This document shows positions 54,956 to 62,638 of a DNA stretch of 64,000 nucleotides, piece after piece. Position numbers and translations under genes: made by a program. The notes under the pieces were generated by a model. It was not told where the DNA came from. It searched no databases and worked only from the letters and a program-made list of their open reading frames with translations. Source of the stretch: Rhodospirillales bacterium. GTDB taxonomy: Bacteria; Pseudomonadota; Alphaproteobacteria; Rhodospirillales; Casp-alpha2. Numbering within the stretch: the stretch's first letter is position 1; every line of letters begins with the position of its first letter. The stretch spans positions 124,001 to 188,000 of the forward strand of contig JAEPQO010000003.1 in assembly GCA_017640505.1 (NCBI GenBank), given 5' to 3'.

Positions 54956-56074
54956 ATGGCTTGGAATAAACAAGGCGGCCCATGGGGCGGCGGAGGCGGC
55001 GGTCAGGGCCCATGGGGCGGTGGCGGCCCCGGCAGACCCGGTGGCGGTGGCGGCGGCGGCATGCAGCCCCCCGACCTCGAGGAAACCCTGCGCCGCGCGC
55101 AGGAGCGCGTGAAACGCTTCATGCCGGGTGGCTCGGGTGGTGCCAAGGGCATCGTCCTGGTGCTCATCGCGGTCATCGCGATCTGGCTCGGCAGCGGTTT
55201 CTACCGCGTGCAGCCGGAGCAGCAGGGCGTTGAGCTTCTGTTCGGCCAGTATGTGCAGCAGACCCAACCCGGTCTGAACTACTGGCTGCCGTCGCCGATC
55301 GGCACGGTCTACACGCCCAACGTGACGCGCGTGAACACGATCCAGATCGGTTATCGCGGCGAAGGTGGCGCCACCCGCGCCAACCGTGACGTGCCCAGCG
55401 AAAGCCTGATGCTGACCGGCGACCAGAACGTCGTCGACATCGACTTCGACATTCAGTGGCAGATCAAGGACGCCGCGTTCTTCCTGTTCAATATCCGGGA
55501 TCCGGAAGGGACCGTGAAGATCGCCGCCGAAAGCGCGCTGCGTGAGGTGGTCGGCCAGGCAACCCTGGAAAACGTGCTGACCACCGGCCGTCAGAAGGTC
55601 GAAGCGGACACGCAGGTATTGTTGCAGAAGATCCTCGACGACTACGGCGCCGGGATCCTGATCACCCAGACCAAGCTGCAGGTCGCCGACCCGCCGCAGG
55701 AAGTCATCGACGCGTTCAACGACGTGCAGCGGGCGCGCCAGGACCAGGAACGCCTGGTCAACGAGGCCAACGCCTACAAGAACGACATCGTGCCGCGTGC
55801 AAAGGGTGAAGCCGAAAAGCGCATCGCGGCTGCGAAAGCCTACAAGGAACAGGTGATCAAGGAAGCCGAGGGTGAAGCCGCTCGCTTCCTGTCGGTGTTC
55901 GAGACCTACCAGACGGCCAAGGACGTGACGACGCGCCGTCTGTTCCTGGAGCGCATGCAGGACGTGCTGCGCCGATCGAACAAGATCATCATCGACAAGG
56001 GTGTCGAAGGCGGGCAGGGCGTCGTGCCGTATCTGCCGCTCAATGAACTCCAGAAACGGGGAGGGAGCCAGTAA
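54956..56074 (+). CDS. hflK: FtsH protease activity modulator HflK
   Basis: The 372-residue protein has a glycine-rich cytoplasmic N-terminus (about 1-55), one transmembrane helix (VLVLIAVIAIWLGSGFYRV) and a periplasmic SPFH/band-7 domain, with the coiled-coil region around NEANAYKNDIVPRAKGEAEKRI. With HflC it forms a cage that surrounds FtsH and controls its proteolysis. The stop overlaps the hflC start in TAATG. Confidence 0.94.
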   Translation: MAWNKQGGPWGGGGGGQGPWGGGGPGRPGGGGGGGMQPPDLEETLRRAQERVKRFMPGGSGGAKGIVLVLIAVIAIWLGSGFYRVQPEQQGVELLFGQYVQQTQPGLNYWLPSPIGTVYTPNVTRVNTIQIGYRGEGGATRANRDVPSESLMLTGDQNVVDIDFDIQWQIKDAAFFLFNIRDPEGTVKIAAESALREVVGQATLENVLTTGRQKVEADTQVLLQKILDDYGAGILITQTKLQVADPPQEVIDAFNDVQRARQDQERLVNEANAYKNDIVPRAKGEAEKRIAAAKAYKEQVIKEAEGEAARFLSVFETYQTAKDVTTRRLFLERMQDVLRRSNKIIIDKGVEGGQGVVPYLPLNELQKRGGSQ

Positions 56075-56946
56075 TGAAAAAGTCTCTCGCATTTATCGGT
56101 ATCCTCGTCGTCATCGGCGGCATCGCGCTGTTCAGCGCCGCGTTCACCGTGCACCAGACCCAGCAGGCGCTGGTGCTGCAGTTCGGTAACCCGATCCGCG
56201 TCGAACAGGAGCCCGGGCTCAAGTTCAAGATCCCGTTCGTGCAGAACGTGCGTTACTTCGACCGCCGCATTCTGGATCTCGATCCGCAGCCGCAGGAAGT
56301 GCTGCTGGCGGACCAGAAGCGCGTCAACGTCGACAGCTTCGCGCGCTACAAGATCGTCGATCCGCTGGAGTTCCTGAAAGCGGCACAGACCGACCGCAAC
56401 TTCCGCCAGGTGTTCGGCTCGCAGCTGAACTCGGCGGTGCGTGCCGAGGTCGCCAAGGTCTCGCTCGCGGAAATGCTGTCGCCGAAGCGTGTCGAGGTGA
56501 TGGACAAGATTTTCCAGATCCTCAAAACGCAGGCGCCGAACTTCGGGGTCGAGCTGATCGATCTCCGGATCGGCCGCACCGACCTGCCGGATGCGACGTT
56601 GCAGTCGGTGTATAACCGGATGCGCTCCGACCGTGTCGCGCAGGCCGCCGAGATCCGCGCCCAGGGTGAAGAGCAGAAGCTGACCATTCAGGCCGAAGCC
56701 GACCGCCAGCGCACGGTGATCATCGCCGAAGCCAACCGGACGTCGCAGATCCTGCGCGGTGAAGGCGAAGGCACGAAGAACAAGATCCTGGGCGACGCGT
56801 TCGGCCAGGACCCGGAGTTCTTCAACTTCTACCGCTCCATGGAAGCGTACGAAGGCGCCTTCGATGACGGCACGACGATGGTGCTGTCGCCGGACAGCGA
56901 GTTCTTCCGCTACTTCAACGAGGCGACGCCGGCGCCCAAGCAATAA
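56074..56946 (+). CDS. hflC: FtsH protease activity modulator HflC
   Basis: The 290-residue protein starts MKKSLAFIGILVVIGGIALFSAA, an N-terminal signal anchor, followed by the SPFH/band-7 domain with FTVHQTQQALVLQFGNPIR and a C-terminal helix ending FRYFNEATPAPKQ. It partners HflK in the membrane. The start ATG shares one base with the hflK stop, a classic overlap for co-translation. A DUF2065 gene follows after 27 bp. Confidence 0.94.
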   Translation: MKKSLAFIGILVVIGGIALFSAAFTVHQTQQALVLQFGNPIRVEQEPGLKFKIPFVQNVRYFDRRILDLDPQPQEVLLADQKRVNVDSFARYKIVDPLEFLKAAQTDRNFRQVFGSQLNSAVRAEVAKVSLAEMLSPKRVEVMDKIFQILKTQAPNFGVELIDLRIGRTDLPDATLQSVYNRMRSDRVAQAAEIRAQGEEQKLTIQAEADRQRTVIIAEANRTSQILRGEGEGTKNKILGDAFGQDPEFFNFYRSMEAYEGAFDDGTTMVLSPDSEFFRYFNEATPAPKQ

Positions 56947-56973
56947 AGCCTCTGGCTTCGATCAAGGATCGAT

Positions 56974-57159
56974 ATGACAGAGTTCCTTACCGCCCTCGGT
57001 CTCGCCATCGTGATCGAGGGCGTTTGCTATGCGCTGTTCCCCGACGCCATGAAGAAGATGATGCTGCAGGTGCTGGCGCAGCCGCCGTCGACGCTGCGTG
57101 CGGTCGGCATCGGCGCGGCGGCGGCGGGTGTCATCATCGTCTGGCTGGTCCGGGGATAG
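56974..57159 (+). CDS. DUF2065 domain protein
   Basis: The 61-residue protein has two hydrophobic helices (FLTALGLAIVIEGVCYALF and AVGIGAAAAGVIIVWLVRG) and the conserved ALFPDAMKKMM between them, as in DUF2065. It usually accompanies hflKC; function is unknown. It is 27 bp downstream of hflC in the same direction. Confidence 0.85.
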   Translation: MTEFLTALGLAIVIEGVCYALFPDAMKKMMLQVLAQPPSTLRAVGIGAAAAGVIIVWLVRG

Positions 57160-57269
57160 GGGCGGACTGTCTCACGTTCGCCACATTAAATTATCGTAAT
57201 GCGCAAACGGGTTGGCAAAGCCCGTGTGTATCCCACCTCCTCAGGTAAGAGACCAAAAGGAGGTTGAGC

Positions 57270-57581
57270 ATGAATGCACCGCTCACGAAAACCGACACGC
57301 CGCCCGCACCCGATACCACGGGCCGACTTGAGGCCATGATGGCCGACCCCGCGGGCCACTTCCAAAACCCGGCCGAGGTCGTCGACGCACAGGACCTTTC
57401 GGACGCCGAAAAGGTCGAGATTCTGCGCGCGTGGGAGGTCGATGCCCGCCAGCTCATGGCCGCCGCCGAGGAAAACATGCTGGGCGGCGAGGACGCGCAC
57501 CTCGACGACGTTGTGGATGCGCTGGCACGCCTTGGGATCGAACCGGCGGACTGGGACGGAAACTCGAAACTCGGCGGCTGA
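57270..57581 (+). CDS. Small acidic conserved hypothetical protein
   Basis: The ATG at 57270 follows AGGAGGTTGAGC, an excellent ribosome-binding site. The 103-residue protein has a proline-rich start (MNAPLTKTDTPPAPD), then FQNPAEVVDAQDLSDAEKVEILRAWEVDARQL and a C-terminal acidic helix ending WDGNSKLGG. It is soluble and mainly helical. It resembles a widespread alphaproteobacterial family without known function; the similarity is from memory only. Confidence 0.75.
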   Translation: MNAPLTKTDTPPAPDTTGRLEAMMADPAGHFQNPAEVVDAQDLSDAEKVEILRAWEVDARQLMAAAEENMLGGEDAHLDDVVDALARLGIEPADWDGNSKLGG

Positions 57582-57606
57582 GCGCCGCGCGGCGGTCGAC
57601 CCGGCA

Positions 57607-57906
57607 TCAATCGCGCTCGGCCGCCAGGACGTCGCTCGGACCGTCGGGATTGAAGCCGCGGCCGTCCGTTTCCGTATTCAGCGGTGTGACGCCGTACAGT
57701 TTTTCGTCGCTCAGACCGCTCGTCAGCGCCTGGGACTCGTTACCGACGGTATCGACATCGCGCATTTGCCGCTTGTCCATGGCGACGGCAAGCCGGAGCG
57801 CCTCGCCAACGGTATCGGCGCGGACCACGATCTCTCGCCATACGCGGTGATCCAGCCATCGCGGGTCGTCCGGGGCGGCGACGGGTTCGATTTTCCATAG
57901 GCTCAT
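57607..57906 (-). CDS. Small hypothetical protein, 99 residues
   Basis: Starting at 57906 behind AAGGAG at nine bases, the protein reads MSLWKIEPVAAPDDPRWLDHRVWREIVVRADT and includes EALRLAVAMDKRQ. It ends GPSDVLAAERD. No membrane helix. The pattern (WKIxPVAxPDDPRWQ...) fits a small conserved alphaproteobacterial family. Function unknown. It converges on the previous gene with 25 bp between stops. Confidence 0.7.
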   Translation of the reverse strand: MSLWKIEPVAAPDDPRWLDHRVWREIVVRADTVGEALRLAVAMDKRQMRDVDTVGNESQALTSGLSDEKLYGVTPLNTETDGRGFNPDGPSDVLAAERD

Positions 57907-58040
57907 ATCACGTTGCTCCTTTCGTCGTAGTTGAGTGAACGGAGCTGCCCGGGCGCAGCGCATGCGCCATCGGGCCCGTCCCAGACCAACACGGTCGGGA
58001 TGCGAATTCAACGATAGATCGGGAGCCCGCAGAAACAGGA

Positions 58041-58066
58041 AACCCGCCTTCGGCAGAAGGCGGGTT
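58041..58066 (-). terminator. Terminator downstream of the rhodanese gene
   Basis: AACCCGCCTT and AAGGCGGGTT form a perfect 10-bp stem around six bases. On the minus strand it is followed by TCCTGTTTC, so the T-tract is weak. Confidence 0.6.
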
Positions 58067-58095
58067 CCGATGTTCACGTGATCGCGGCGGGTGGC

Positions 58096-58701
58096 CTACA
58101 TGTCCCCTTCGACGACGGTCAGGCCGAGCGTGTGCCACGCCTGCATGCCGCCCCGGTAATAGAGGATCTTATCCGCCGGATAGCCTTCCCGCAGCATCGC
58201 CTTGATCGCCATCGGTGACTGTCCGCACCACGGACCGTTGCAGAACAGCAGCACCTTTTCCGCATTGGCGCAGTCCCACTTGCCGTCGGATGTCTTGGTG
58301 CAGCCGATTTCGTCGAGGCGTTCGGCCATCTGCGTGTAGGGCATGTTGATCGCACCCGGGATCGTCCCTTCGAGGTGCCATTCGACGGTGCGGCCGTCGA
58401 TCAGCTTGCCGCCGGCCTTGGCGAACTCCAGCAATTCGACCTCGCCGACCGTGGTCACGCCGGGTGCCACCTGCATCGGCTGGATGCAGAACGGCGGGCA
58501 CTTGCGTGACGTCTTGGCATAGGTCGGGTTGATCGTTGCCTCGGTGTCCTGATTGCGCATGATCTCGACGGGGCCGTCCTTGGTCTGCACCGTGACGCTC
58601 GGCGTGCGGGCGTTGATCTTCACGTCCAGCTCGGCGGCATCCGGCACATGCGGCGCCATTACAAGCGCCGCCAGCACGGCAATCATCGACAGCCATTTCA
58701 T
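58096..58701 (-). CDS. Periplasmic rhodanese-like protein
   Basis: From the ATG at 58701 the protein has 201 residues and a signal peptide (MKWLSMIAVLAALVMAPHV). It carries a single rhodanese domain from about 95 on, with GGKLIDGRTVEWHLEGTIPGAIN and an active-site loop CNGPWCG (Cys154 and Cys159). A second Cys pair is in KCPPFCIQP near residue 68-72. It would move persulfide sulfur in the periplasm. An ATTC-N8-GAAT operator lies about 70 bp upstream. Confidence 0.85.
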   Translation of the reverse strand: MKWLSMIAVLAALVMAPHVPDAAELDVKINARTPSVTVQTKDGPVEIMRNQDTEATINPTYAKTSRKCPPFCIQPMQVAPGVTTVGEVELLEFAKAGGKLIDGRTVEWHLEGTIPGAINMPYTQMAERLDEIGCTKTSDGKWDCANAEKVLLFCNGPWCGQSPMAIKAMLREGYPADKILYYRGGMQAWHTLGLTVVEGDM

Positions 58702-58774
58702 TCCTGGTTCCCTCCTGTTGTATACGGGCCGGCAGTCGGTTGCCGGGCCGGTCTGTTTCTTGATGGGCAATCAT

Positions 58775-58790
58775 ATTCGATTTATCGAAT
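58775..58790. promoter_or_regulatory. Candidate sulfide-responsive operator
   Basis: ATTC (58775-58778) and GAAT (58787-58790) are exactly eight bases apart, and ATTCGAT pairs with ATCGAAT around TT. The ATTC-N8-GAAT arrangement is that reported for SqrR/BigR-type ArsR regulators, upstream of a rhodanese gene. Confidence 0.5.
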
Positions 58791-58882
58791 GTATGAAAAG
58801 GCGGATGTTGAAGAAGAAGCTCGTCGCTTTTTGACGTGAAATGCGCGGCCTGTCCGGGCGCACCCCGGCGATCGAAACGACA

Positions 58883-58911
58883 AAGGCCGCCGGGTGCTGA
58901 CCGGCGGCCTT
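58883..58911. terminator. Bidirectional hairpin terminator
   Basis: AAGGCCGCCGG and CCGGCGGCCTT form an 11-bp perfect stem, with T-tracts on both strands (TTTTC rightward, TTTG leftward). It would end transcription of the small basic protein gene on the minus strand. Confidence 0.7.
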
Positions 58912-58988
58912 TTCATCAATCTGCGGCCCTAGAACGCGGGCGAATGGTTGGCGTTCGCCGCGAAAGGCCACGGAAAGCGGTTAAGCTT

Positions 58989-59093
58989 TCACTTCTTCTT
59001 GATGGTCGACGTGCTGCTCTTGCCCGTTTGCTGGGCGGCGCCGGCGGGTTTTGCTGCCGGTTTGGCTTGGGTCGACGGTTTATTCGGTTTCAT
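58989..59093 (-). CDS. Small basic Ala/Lys/Pro-rich protein
   Basis: From the ATG at 59093 the frame gives 34 residues, MKPNKPSTQAKPAAKPAGAA and on to STIKKK. It is highly basic with no hydrophobic segment and resembles histone-H1-like or ribosome-associated small proteins, without a firm match. The ribosome-binding site AAAAGG is ten bases upstream. A perfect hairpin terminator follows 78 bp downstream, which supports it being expressed. Confidence 0.45.
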   Translation of the reverse strand: MKPNKPSTQAKPAAKPAGAAQQTGKSSTSTIKKK

Positions 59094-59180
59094 GGTCTGA
59101 ATGCCTTTTGGCGGTGTCGGGAGAAGCCGACGGTCTTGTCCGGCCCTGTTGCCGGCATGAGGAAACATACCGCGATTCCA

Positions 59181-59217
59181 GATATTTAAATATCGAATTT
59201 TATTGATATTTAAATTC
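59181..59217. promoter_or_regulatory. AT-rich palindrome upstream of LysR gene
   Basis: GATATTTAAATATC (59181-59194) is a perfect 14-bp palindrome; a second GATATTTAAATT begins at 59205, and GAATTT (59195-59200) and AAATTC (59212-59217) form an inverted pair. It sits between the divergent small protein and the LysR gene. Confidence 0.45.
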
Positions 59218-59285
59218 GGAATATGCGATGGATCAGTGAGGCCTCCCGCCATATAATCCGGTGCCGTCAAAATGGGGACCCGGAC

Positions 59286-60164
59286 TTGGACACGACACTC
59301 GCGCATACGTTTCTGGTGATCTGCGACGTCGGCAGTTTTGTCAAGGCATCCGAACGTCTTTGCGTCACCCAGTCGACCGTCAGCACGCGCGTCAAGCAGC
59401 TGGAGGATCTGTTCGGTCAACCGTTGTTTGTCAGGACCAAGGCGGGCGCGTCGCTGACCCCGGCGGGAACCCAGTTCAAGCCTTACGCCGAGAAGTTCCT
59501 GCAGACGTGGGAGCAGGCGCATCACAACGTCGGCCTGCCGCAGCAGTTCAGTTCCATGCTGGCAATCGGCGTCGAATTCACGCTGCTGGAACGGCTGATG
59601 GCACGCTGGCTGGCGTGGTGCCGTGATGCGCTGCCCGATACGGCGATCCGGATCGATGTCGAATCCGCGTCCGCGCTTTCGTCGATGCTGCTGGATGGTG
59701 CCGTCGACTTGGCTGTGACATGCAGCCCGTTACAGCGCTCGGGAATGGTCGTGGAAAAGCTCATGGAAGATACCCTCGTCCTCGTGTCGTCCGACTCGGC
59801 GACATCGGGTCCGTGGGAGGACGGCTACCTGTTCGTGGATTGGGGCAGCCGCTTTCGCAGTGAACACAACGATGCTTTTCCGCGTGTCGAGGCACCGGCG
59901 ATCACAGTTAACTACGGCCCGCTCGCTTATCAGCACATCAGGCGGAATGGCGGATCCGCCTATTTGCCGGTGCGATCGGTTCATGCCGATCTGGCCGAGG
60001 ACGCGCTGCATGTCGTCAGCGGCGCGCCCTCGTTCTGCCGCCAGATTTACGTGGCGTACATCGAGGGCAGCGACAGCACGCGCTACCGCACCGCGATTAC
60101 CGGCCTTCGCGATGTGTCGGAAACCGTCGAGACGACCGACCAGAAGATGATCCAGCCTGTTTAA
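59286..60164 (+). CDS. LysR family transcriptional regulator
   Basis: The protein has 292 residues when started at the TTG at 59286, seven bases after GGGGA; an ATG at 59223 would add 21 poorly conserved residues. The winged helix reads [41 protein letters not shown], followed by the substrate-binding domain from about residue 85. Its targets are unknown. An AT-rich palindrome is located 70-100 bp upstream, a candidate for autoregulation. Confidence 0.88.
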   Translation: MDTTLAHTFLVICDVGSFVKASERLCVTQSTVSTRVKQLEDLFGQPLFVRTKAGASLTPAGTQFKPYAEKFLQTWEQAHHNVGLPQQFSSMLAIGVEFTLLERLMARWLAWCRDALPDTAIRIDVESASALSSMLLDGAVDLAVTCSPLQRSGMVVEKLMEDTLVLVSSDSATSGPWEDGYLFVDWGSRFRSEHNDAFPRVEAPAITVNYGPLAYQHIRRNGGSAYLPVRSVHADLAEDALHVVSGAPSFCRQIYVAYIEGSDSTRYRTAITGLRDVSETVETTDQKMIQPV

Positions 60165-60256
60165 GATCAACGCTGCGGGGGATGAAAAAAGTGAGGGGAC
60201 AGTGCGTTGTGTCACATATTCCCCGATGGATACGGTATTATTCTGCAATGACTGAG

Positions 60257-60278
60257 GGTACCCTTTCATCAGGGTACC
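60257..60278. promoter_or_regulatory. Inverted repeat upstream of the 404-residue protein gene
   Basis: GGTACCCT and AGGGTACC form perfect 8-bp arms around TTCATC, about 25 bp before the start codon. There is no T-tract, so it may be an operator or an mRNA leader structure. Confidence 0.4.
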
Positions 60279-60302
60279 GGACATTTCGACTGATAGGTGT
60301 TC

Positions 60303-61517
60303 ATGAGTACTGCGGCAGCGACCGATTGGGAAAAAGTCTTCGAGGATCCGAAGTCCGGGTTGATCGCGCGGATTGAGGGCGCGAAGAACAACGCCAACCT
60401 GCCCGATATCTGCTGCGCGGTGGTCGAAAAGCTCTACAAGCGCCGCGACGATGCCCGCCTGCGTGACCGCTACCGTGACAAGATCACGCAGATTTTCGAT
60501 GCCGACCGGCCGACCGATGACAAGCTTGCGGAAACGGTGGCAATTCTGCGCGAGATCAAGCAGGACCGGATCATCAGGGCCGGCAAGAAACGCAAAGCCC
60601 GATCCCTGGAGCAGACGCTGCAGGAATACGACGACACGGCGGCGCAGCTGTTCGCCGACCTGGTGCTGGAAGAACTGCAGAACGTGCTCGACCTGCTCTC
60701 GGACGGGATCAAACCGGTCGCGAAGCGCCCATTGCCGTATTTCGTCTCGCCCGCTTTCGGCGATCATTTCAAGGAAATCGTGCGCACCGATTTCATGCCC
60801 GAACTGCAGATATTCAACAGGCGCGAGATCGCCGCGGCCGAGGATCTGCCCCCGAATGAACGCGCCGCCGCCCTGAAGCAGGCCTTCGAGGAACTGCAGT
60901 TCCGCGAAAAGTTCTTCAGTGCCTGGAAGCATGTCTGGTCAAACCTGACCGAGCAGCACGCCCCGCCGGATAAACCGGAGCGCAAGCGCCAGGGGTTCAT
61001 GGAATCACTGAAGTCGCAACTGCTGGGAGATCCGGAATTCGACGACTCCATGACCATCGAGGAGTGGCAGGAGGCCGTCGCGCTCAACACCAAGCGCAAC
61101 GAAAAGGCCAAGGCGATCTGGGCCAGGATCGCGGCGCCGTCGGACGACTATGTCGCCCCAACGGATGCGGAACGGGACTTCCTTGGCGGTCTGATCGTCC
61201 ATCCCTATGAAGAGACGCAGCAAACGATCGAAAAACTGACACAGATGGCGACGGACAAGGCACCGGCCAGCGTGTTCACCAAGTTTCAGGATGGCAAGGA
61301 TATCGATCTGGCGCTGCTGCTGGCGTCCATGCGTTACCCGAAGCTGTTCATTGCCGGCAACGGCGGCTACCTGAAGGAAATCATGCGTGGCTTCAAGCCC
61401 GGCGAGCGGCGCCTTCTGTTCCCGCGCGTCGATCAGTACCTGTTCGACGAGGCTGCGGATAAAGCGGCGGCCAAAAAAGAATCAGGTCCGACCAGCTTCC
61501 GGGTGTCCCTCAAATAA
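60303..61517 (+). CDS. Hypothetical protein of 404 residues
   Basis: From the ATG at 60303 (a GTG two codons earlier is the alternative) the protein is entirely soluble and mainly alpha-helical, with charged segments such as LYKRRDDARLRDRYRDKITQIF, DDKLAETVAILREIKQ and FEELQFREKFFSAWKHVWSN. The C-terminus ends in a Lys-rich AADKAAAKKESGPTSFRVSLK. No signal peptide, membrane helix or known catalytic motif is visible. I do not recognise it. The preceding LysR gene and the inverted repeat suggest regulation. Confidence 0.7.
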   Translation: MSTAAATDWEKVFEDPKSGLIARIEGAKNNANLPDICCAVVEKLYKRRDDARLRDRYRDKITQIFDADRPTDDKLAETVAILREIKQDRIIRAGKKRKARSLEQTLQEYDDTAAQLFADLVLEELQNVLDLLSDGIKPVAKRPLPYFVSPAFGDHFKEIVRTDFMPELQIFNRREIAAAEDLPPNERAAALKQAFEELQFREKFFSAWKHVWSNLTEQHAPPDKPERKRQGFMESLKSQLLGDPEFDDSMTIEEWQEAVALNTKRNEKAKAIWARIAAPSDDYVAPTDAERDFLGGLIVHPYEETQQTIEKLTQMATDKAPASVFTKFQDGKDIDLALLLASMRYPKLFIAGNGGYLKEIMRGFKPGERRLLFPRVDQYLFDEAADKAAAKKESGPTSFRVSLK

Positions 61518-61538
61518 ACTCCCGCTGGCGGCACGCCA

Positions 61539-62561
61539 TCACTGCCCGACGGAAACCAGACAATAACTGCCTGACGGCCGGTTTGCACCGAGCGTCGCCG
61601 CGGTAAACGAGCGGATCCGGTACGCCTGCGTATGGCCGCGCGATATGGCCTGGCCGCTCTGGTTCACGACGGTGCGCCGCCCCATGCCGGACAGCACGCA
61701 CGTACTGGCCTTGCCGTCATCCGTCACCAGAAAGGCGCGGTAACCCGGCACCAGATTATTGCCGGGTTTGGGCGGGACGTGTGTCGCATATGTCGGCTCA
61801 CCCGTGTGCCGCTGTACGTGCACCAGGATGGAGCCGTAGGCCTCGCCGCCCTTGCCGCCCTGGCGGCCGGCGCCGGCCCGGTTGGGTATATGGTCGAAAA
61901 TGCCGACATCGTCGTCGCTGCCGGTTTTCGCCATCAGTGCGTCGAGTTCTGGCGTGCGCGTCACATCGTCCGAGACGATGGCCGGTGCGCCGCTGTCGAC
62001 GACCCCGCCGCTGGCGGCGTTTTCATCAGTTAGCTCAAAGACGAATGCGCGACCGGGCGCGCCGGTGGCACCGCCGGCGCAGGGTGCGCGTTGGTCTGTT
62101 ACCGTGCAATCGCGGTCGGCGAACCGCGGTGCGCCGCGCTGCGGCTGTCCGGCGGGTGGCGTGACCGTCGCCGTGCTGTCCGTCGTGCCGGTGGCCGGCG
62201 GGATGACACCGATCGGCGGTCTGACCTGTTGCGGCGGCGGTATGGTGCCGATGGGCGGCGTTACGGGCTGTACGGGTGGCGGCACGATGCCGATGGGCGG
62301 CCTTACCTGAGCCGGCGGCAGCACCGGTACGGTCGGCGTGATCGGGATCGTGACGATCGGCGTCGGACGCGGGATCGGGATGATCGGAATGTGCGTATCG
62401 CCGCCGCCGGTGCAATTCGGATTGTTGACCTGGGCGCCGGGGTTTTTGCATCCCGGCGGATTGGGCTTTGCGAAGGGTGTGCCGGGTGCAAATGCGACGA
62501 GCGCCGCGATCAAGACGACAAGAGCCGGTACGGCGTATGCATTGGGTGCCTTGGTCACCAT
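61539..62561 (-). CDS. Secreted proline-rich protein with PPIG repeats
   Basis: The 340-residue protein starts at 62561 with a signal peptide, ALVVLIAALVAFAPGTPFA. A proline-rich zone follows (about 60-135) with repeats of the PPIG type: RPPIGIVPPP, TPPIGTIPPP, RPPIGVIPPA. The C-terminal globular part has cysteines in DRDCTVTDQRAPC and ASTCVLSGMG, and ends SYCLVSVGQ. It is downstream of a TpsB-like outer-membrane protein by 77 bp, and may be exported through it. Family unknown. Confidence 0.7.
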   Translation of the reverse strand: MVTKAPNAYAVPALVVLIAALVAFAPGTPFAKPNPPGCKNPGAQVNNPNCTGGGDTHIPIIPIPRPTPIVTIPITPTVPVLPPAQVRPPIGIVPPPVQPVTPPIGTIPPPQQVRPPIGVIPPATGTTDSTATVTPPAGQPQRGAPRFADRDCTVTDQRAPCAGGATGAPGRAFVFELTDENAASGGVVDSGAPAIVSDDVTRTPELDALMAKTGSDDDVGIFDHIPNRAGAGRQGGKGGEAYGSILVHVQRHTGEPTYATHVPPKPGNNLVPGYRAFLVTDDGKASTCVLSGMGRRTVVNQSGQAISRGHTQAYRIRSFTAATLGANRPSGSYCLVSVGQ

Positions 62562-62638
62562 GAGTACTGTCCCTGCAGATAGAATTGTATGCCACGTTCG
62601 CGGCCGGGCTGTTCGCCGTCGTGCAGCGGCGAGGCGAG

